A stretch of 7,914 bases of DNA from the NCBI GenBank assembly GCA_030453285.1, contig JAKDKP010000082.1, positions 1 through 7,914 of the forward strand. Reading direction: 5' to 3'. This DNA comes from Propionibacteriales bacterium. GTDB taxonomy: Bacteria > Actinomycetota > Actinomycetes > Propionibacteriales > Propionibacteriaceae. Position 1 is the stretch's first letter. Each line of letters starts with the position of its first letter. Made by a program: the position numbers and the translations under genes. Positions 5,189 to 7,914 of this stretch are shown here, one piece after another. The notes beneath the pieces were generated by a model. It saw nothing but the letters and a program-made list of their open reading frames with translations, was not told the DNA's origin and ran no database searches.

Positions 5189-6163
5189 TCAGAGGGGTTC
5201 TGCCTTCTCGTACGCGTCGGCCAACGTGCCGAGCCAGGCGCCGTAGTTGCCGTAGTGGTTGGCCCGCTTGTCGTTCCATTCGGTCAGTTGGCCGGCGGCG
5301 ACGGCAGGCAACCGCTGCCACACCGGGTTGGCACGGGCGTCGTCGGTGGAGCTCTCGAAGTCGAGGATCAGGTCGGCCCTGTAGTCGCCGATCTGCTCCC
5401 AACTGAGTGATGCCCACGCACCGCCCGGTTTGGTCGGCTCGGCCGTGACGAGCTGAATCCCTTGCTCAGCAAGGAATCTCAGCACATGGAGGTTGACGCC
5501 GACGTACAGTCCGTCCACGTTCGCCTGGAGTGGCAGGACGCGCAGCTTCTTCTGCGCGGCCAGCGTCCGAAGGCGAGCCACGTTGTCGTCGAACACCTGC
5601 TTGTCGGCTGCGACCTGGTCGCTCTCGACGTCACCACCGAGTGACCTGGCCAGCAGCCGGTACTCCTCGATCAGTTGCACGGTGGTCAGTCGCCCGAAGG
5701 TGATCGGTACGAAGGGTGCGACCTTGGTCGCCTGCCCGATCACATCTGCCCCGGACCACCACGGCCAGCCGATGCCGTCGCTGCTGTAGCCGATCAGCAG
5801 GTCGGGGCCGAGCGCGGCCACCTTCTCCAGGTCGAATTCGGCATCCGATCCGACCAGCTCCATCGTGGACAGATCGCTGACGCCGACGGTGGTCGGGTCG
5901 TCCGGGGAATAGCCCCAGTATCCGACGGGCCGGATCCCGTACGGCCACATCGCGCCGACGGCGTAGGTGTCGACCACGAGTCGTTCGGGTGGTCGATCGA
6001 GGGTGATCTGTTGGCCGCCGGCCCCGGTGAGGGCGTGGGACCACGTCTGGTTCGTGCTCGATCCGGTGGCCGAGCCGGCGCCCGCGTTCGTGCACCCCGT
6101 GGCGACCGCCACAGCAGTGAATCCGCCCAGGCCCAGCAGCGCTCGTCGGGTGTAGATGGCCAT
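5189..6163 (-). CDS. Iron-siderophore-type ABC transporter substrate-binding lipoprotein
   Basis: Probably captures a ferric siderophore or haem at the outer face of the membrane and passes it to an ABC permease. It has 324 residues. The signal peptide has a twin arginine (TRRALLGLGGF, Arg6-Arg7) and a lipobox ending VATGC with Cys24, so it looks like a Tat-exported lipoprotein. The mature part has the PF01497/TroA-like layout: an ERLVVD strand near 60, LEKVAALGPDLLIGYSSDG near 112-130, a long linking helix (about 165-205), then a second lobe with WASLSWEQIGDYRADLILDF. No permease or ATPase gene is adjacent; the neighbours are radA and an aminotransferase. AAGGAG stands 4 nt before the ATG at 6163, and an IdeR/DtxR-like iron box overlaps the promoter, so expression should rise in iron limitation. 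The exact ligand cannot be told from sequence; a metal-ion or cobalamin binder is less likely given the iron box. Confidence 0.85.
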   Translation of the reverse strand: MAIYTRRALLGLGGFTAVAVATGCTNAGAGSATGSSTNQTWSHALTGAGGQQITLDRPPERLVVDTYAVGAMWPYGIRPVGYWGYSPDDPTTVGVSDLSTMELVGSDAEFDLEKVAALGPDLLIGYSSDGIGWPWWSGADVIGQATKVAPFVPITFGRLTTVQLIEEYRLLARSLGGDVESDQVAADKQVFDDNVARLRTLAAQKKLRVLPLQANVDGLYVGVNLHVLRFLAEQGIQLVTAEPTKPGGAWASLSWEQIGDYRADLILDFESSTDDARANPVWQRLPAVAAGQLTEWNDKRANHYGNYGAWLGTLADAYEKAEPL

Positions 6164-6167
6164 CGCT

Positions 6168-6173
6168 CTCCTT
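6168..6173 (-). promoter_or_regulatory. Shine-Dalgarno site of the binding-protein gene
   Basis: Minus-strand AAGGAG with 4 nt to the ATG at 6163. It begins just 3 nt downstream of the iron box, so the untranslated leader is short. Confidence 0.65.
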
Positions 6174-6176
6174 TGG

Positions 6177-6195
6177 TTTGGTTAGCCAAACCTTA
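6177..6195 (-). promoter_or_regulatory. IdeR/DtxR-type iron box (operator)
   Basis: Minus-strand TAAGGTTTGGCTAACCAAA matches 16 of 19 positions of the recalled IdeR/DtxR consensus TTAGGTTAGGCTAACCTAA, including the whole GGCTAACC core. It overlaps a TATAAG -10-like hexamer, so Fe(II)-bound repressor would block RNA polymerase. The region also holds a second symmetric reading, GGTTTGG (6175-6181) and CCAAACC (6186-6192) about a 4-nt centre. The downstream gene is an iron-siderophore-type binding protein, which fits. Confidence 0.8.
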
Positions 6196-6197
6196 TA
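6192..6197 (-). promoter_or_regulatory. Candidate -10 element of the binding-protein gene
   Basis: Minus-strand TATAAG differs from TATAAT at one position. It lies about 30 nt before the ATG and is overlapped by the iron box, a standard repressor arrangement. No clear -35 was found at 17 nt. Confidence 0.45.
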
Positions 6198-6226
6198 TGA
6201 AGGTGGAGAGGTGTGAGCGATGGGTG

Positions 6227-6243
6227 CCACGGATGGCCCGTGG
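6227..6243 (-). terminator. Possible terminator hairpin downstream of the aminotransferase gene
   Basis: CCACGG (6227-6232) and CCGTGG (6238-6243) form a perfect 6-bp stem with a 5-nt loop, 35 nt past the stop codon at 6279. There is no T tract after it, so termination is only possible. It also lies about 30 nt upstream of the iron-box promoter. Confidence 0.3.
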
Positions 6244-6278
6244 AGCTCGTACGCGCTTGTGAGCCCTTGAGCGAGGGG

Positions 6279-7355
6279 TCAGCCGAAGGTGGCGGCCACC
6301 TTCAGGACGAGGGCGTTCGCCTCGGGCTCACCGATGGTGATCCGGATGCCGTCGTTTTGGTCGCCGGCGATGTAGGGCCGGGTCATCAACCCGTTGCGGG
6401 AAAACTCGTCGGCCCACAATTGGGTGTTCTCCCGGGCCGGGAGCCACACGAAGTTGGCTTGCGAGTCGGTCACGCCGAGCTCGAGCTCGGCCAGGCCGGC
6501 CAGCAGCCGGGTGCGTTCGTCGATCAGGGCGCGGACCCGCTCGCCCAGGGCGTCGCGAGCCTCCAGCGAGGCCACAGCGGCCGCCTGGGCAGCGACCGAC
6601 AACCCGAACGGCACCGAGACTGCACGTACGCCGGCGGCGAGGCTGGGATGTGTCACGCAGAAGCCGACCCGCAGCCCGGCCAAGCCGTAGGCCTTGGAGA
6701 AGGTGCGCAGCACGGCGACGTTCTCGCGACCGTGCAGGGCATCCAGCCCCCGGGCGGCGTTCTCGTCGGCCACGAACTCGACGTAGGCCTCGTCGACCAC
6801 CACCAGCACGCGCTCGGGCACTTGGTCGATGAACGCGATCAGATCGGTGTGGGAAATCGCGGGGCCGGTCGGATTGTTGGGCGTGCAGAGCAGCACGACC
6901 TTGGTCGCCGAGGTGATTGCGTCACGCATGGCGTCCAGGTCATGGGTGGCTCCCGGACCAAGATCAACCGGTACGGCGGTGGCGCCGGTGGCGAGCACTG
7001 CGATCGGGTACGCCTCGAAGCTGCGCCAGGCGTACACGACCTCGTCGCCGCTCTCACAGATCGCTTGCAGCAGTTGATACAGCACCGCCACCGATCCCGT
7101 ACCAAAACTGAGTTGATCTTCGTCGACGTGCAGCAGTTCAGCGACCGCCGAAGTGATCATGGAATTGCCGGCATCGGGATAACGGTTCATCTGCTCGGCC
7201 GCGGCCACCGCCGCATCCAGCACGCCCGGGAGCGGTGGGTAGGGATTTTCGTTGCTGGACAGCTTGTACGAGACACCGTTCGGCCCGGGCGGGGCCGGCT
7301 TACCGGCCTTGTAGACGGGCAGACCGGAGATGGCGCTGCGCAGCTGCACCACCAT
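6279..7355 (-). CDS. pat: HisC-family PLP aminotransferase, probably aromatic aminotransferase Pat
   Basis: Transfers an amino group between glutamate/2-oxoglutarate and an aromatic keto acid (Pat) or imidazole-acetol phosphate (HisC). It is a full-length fold type I enzyme, 358 residues. Seen: SSNENPY (33-39), NRYPD (57-61), FGTGSVAVLYQLL (84-96), WRSFEAYP (110-117), PNNPTG (159-164), VVDEAYVEF (187-194), TFSKAYGLAGLRVG (218-231) with the PLP-binding Lys221, and IRITIGEP (337-344) with the substrate-carboxylate Arg338. The GLPVYKAGK opening, the GSVAVLYQLLQ helix and WRSFEAYP resemble, from memory, mycobacterial Pat (HisC2) more than HisC of a his operon. No his genes are nearby, which supports Pat, but HisC activity cannot be excluded. 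The ATG at 7355 comes 2 nt after the stop of the VOC gene, with GAGGA 7 nt upstream inside that gene's 3' end, so the two are probably translationally coupled. Confidence 0.88.
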   Translation of the reverse strand: MVVQLRSAISGLPVYKAGKPAPPGPNGVSYKLSSNENPYPPLPGVLDAAVAAAEQMNRYPDAGNSMITSAVAELLHVDEDQLSFGTGSVAVLYQLLQAICESGDEVVYAWRSFEAYPIAVLATGATAVPVDLGPGATHDLDAMRDAITSATKVVLLCTPNNPTGPAISHTDLIAFIDQVPERVLVVVDEAYVEFVADENAARGLDALHGRENVAVLRTFSKAYGLAGLRVGFCVTHPSLAAGVRAVSVPFGLSVAAQAAAVASLEARDALGERVRALIDERTRLLAGLAELELGVTDSQANFVWLPARENTQLWADEFSRNGLMTRPYIAGDQNDGIRITIGEPEANALVLKVAATFG

Positions 7356-7357
7356 GA

Positions 7358-7914
7358 TCAGATCCTCACCTGACCGGCCGGGGTGTCGAAGGTCGCGGAC
7401 AGGATGCCAGGAGTCCCGTTCGGCGCGATCCAGGCCACCTCAAGATCGGAAACGACATCGGAGACGTCACCACCGATCCAGTCCGAGACGCGGGCCGGAT
7501 CCCCGGCGATGTCCAGACCGACCAAGCTGATCTTGCTGTGCTTTGCCGACGGGTGGAGGTCGCGGTCGCCCTCCCAGCGGATGAAGAAGGGTAGCTGCGG
7601 ATCGGCCATCAGGCCCTTGACGCCAAGCTGCTTCCATTCCAGGCGGCGCCCGTCGGGCAGCAGGCGACTGCCGTCGACCGCGTCGCGCTCGAGCCGCTGC
7701 TCGAGGGGGGCCATGTCGTCGGTGTCCAGCACCCAGGCCAGCCATCCGCCGCCGTGCTCGGTCCGCGCCCGAACCGCCTGACCGAAGGGGGCCTTGTCGG
7801 CGGCCGGGTGATCGAGCACCTCGACGAGCTCGACATACTTCCCGCCCTTCAGCGGCAACGTCATGTTGCGCGTGCCGAACCGTGGATGGAAGCCGCCGTC
7901 GAGGAATTCCTCTC
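7358..7914 (-). CDS. VOC/glyoxalase-like domain protein (partial, N-terminus off the window)
   Basis: Member of the vicinal-oxygen-chelate fold group, most like the glyoxalase-like domain (PF13468 type); the reaction is unknown. The 184 visible residues run on from the window edge without a start. The ATG at 7864 is internal, since the preceding codons read EEFLDGGFHPRFGTRN and belong to the conserved entry into the first VOC module. Visible features: HPRFGTRNMTLPLKGGKYVELVEVLDHP (first metal-site-like His and the YVELVEV strand with its Glu), a GGGWLAWVLDTDDM strand-helix start of the second half, and PFFIRWEGDRDLHPS near the middle. About 25-40 N-terminal residues, probably beginning with the other metal-ligand His, are likely missing. 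The stop is 2 nt before the aminotransferase start, so both are in one operon. Isomerase, dioxygenase or non-catalytic roles are all possible. Confidence 0.75.
   Translation of the reverse strand, partial: EEFLDGGFHPRFGTRNMTLPLKGGKYVELVEVLDHPAADKAPFGQAVRARTEHGGGWLAWVLDTDDMAPLEQRLERDAVDGSRLLPDGRRLEWKQLGVKGLMADPQLPFFIRWEGDRDLHPSAKHSKISLVGLDIAGDPARVSDWIGGDVSDVVSDLEVAWIAPNGTPGILSATFDTPAGQVRI
7363..7367 (-). promoter_or_regulatory. Shine-Dalgarno site of the aminotransferase gene
   Basis: Minus-strand GAGGA, 7 nt before the ATG at 7355, lies within the last codons of the upstream VOC gene. This favours that ATG over the GTG codons at positions 2 and 3 and suggests coupled translation. Confidence 0.6.

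Noticed and set aside
6213..7373. Plus-strand open frame (386 codons) opposite the aminotransferase gene
   Set aside because: It is antisense to a gene with intact PLP motifs, and its His/Gly/Val-rich composition is typical of a high-GC shadow frame.

Overview
The window is high-GC DNA with dense, ordinary bacterial coding. The gene set (radA–disA with mutY nearby, a TAnnnT promoter style with apparently leaderless starts, an IdeR/DtxR-type iron box) points to an actinobacterium. A dispersed-repeat-like palindrome at 5073-5139 reminds me of Propionibacteriales genomes, but that rank is a guess from memory. No rRNA, tRNA, CRISPR array, insertion sequence, prophage or integrase was recognised.

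Layout, left to right. 1-498 (minus) is the N-terminal part of the adenine glycosylase MutY, cut by the window edge. 588-1367 (plus) is a divergently transcribed single-pass membrane protein with a Ser/Thr/Pro-rich linker and an extracellular four-cysteine domain. It converges on a divergent-type ribose-phosphate pyrophosphokinase (1386-2345, minus). Upstream of that on the same strand are the c-di-AMP synthase DisA (2410-3465) and the RadA/Sms recombination ATPase (3583-5019). The gap 5020-5188 holds the radA promoter region and a large imperfect inverted repeat. A Tat-lipoprotein iron-siderophore-type binding protein (5189-6163, minus) follows, with a near-consensus iron box over its promoter. 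The minus-strand block ends with a HisC/Pat-type aminotransferase (6279-7355), translationally coupled to a VOC/glyoxalase-like protein (7358 to the window edge) whose N-terminus is missing.

How the genes fit together. radA, disA and mutY form a genome-maintenance neighbourhood: recombination intermediate processing, c-di-AMP signalling from DNA structure, and oxidative A:G mismatch repair. A membrane protein between disA and mutY is, as I recall, also seen in mycobacteria. prs lies just behind disA and may be co-transcribed with it. The binding protein is a separate, iron-regulated unit without a permease or ATPase here. The aminotransferase/VOC pair is a separate small operon of amino-acid or keto-acid metabolism.

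I see no clearly new multi-gene system. The points most worth a second look are the altered PRPP loop of the Prs protein, the 5073-5139 inverted repeat, the iron box over an orphan binding protein, and the recurring TAnnnT-(6/7 nt)-start arrangement that suggests several leaderless transcripts.
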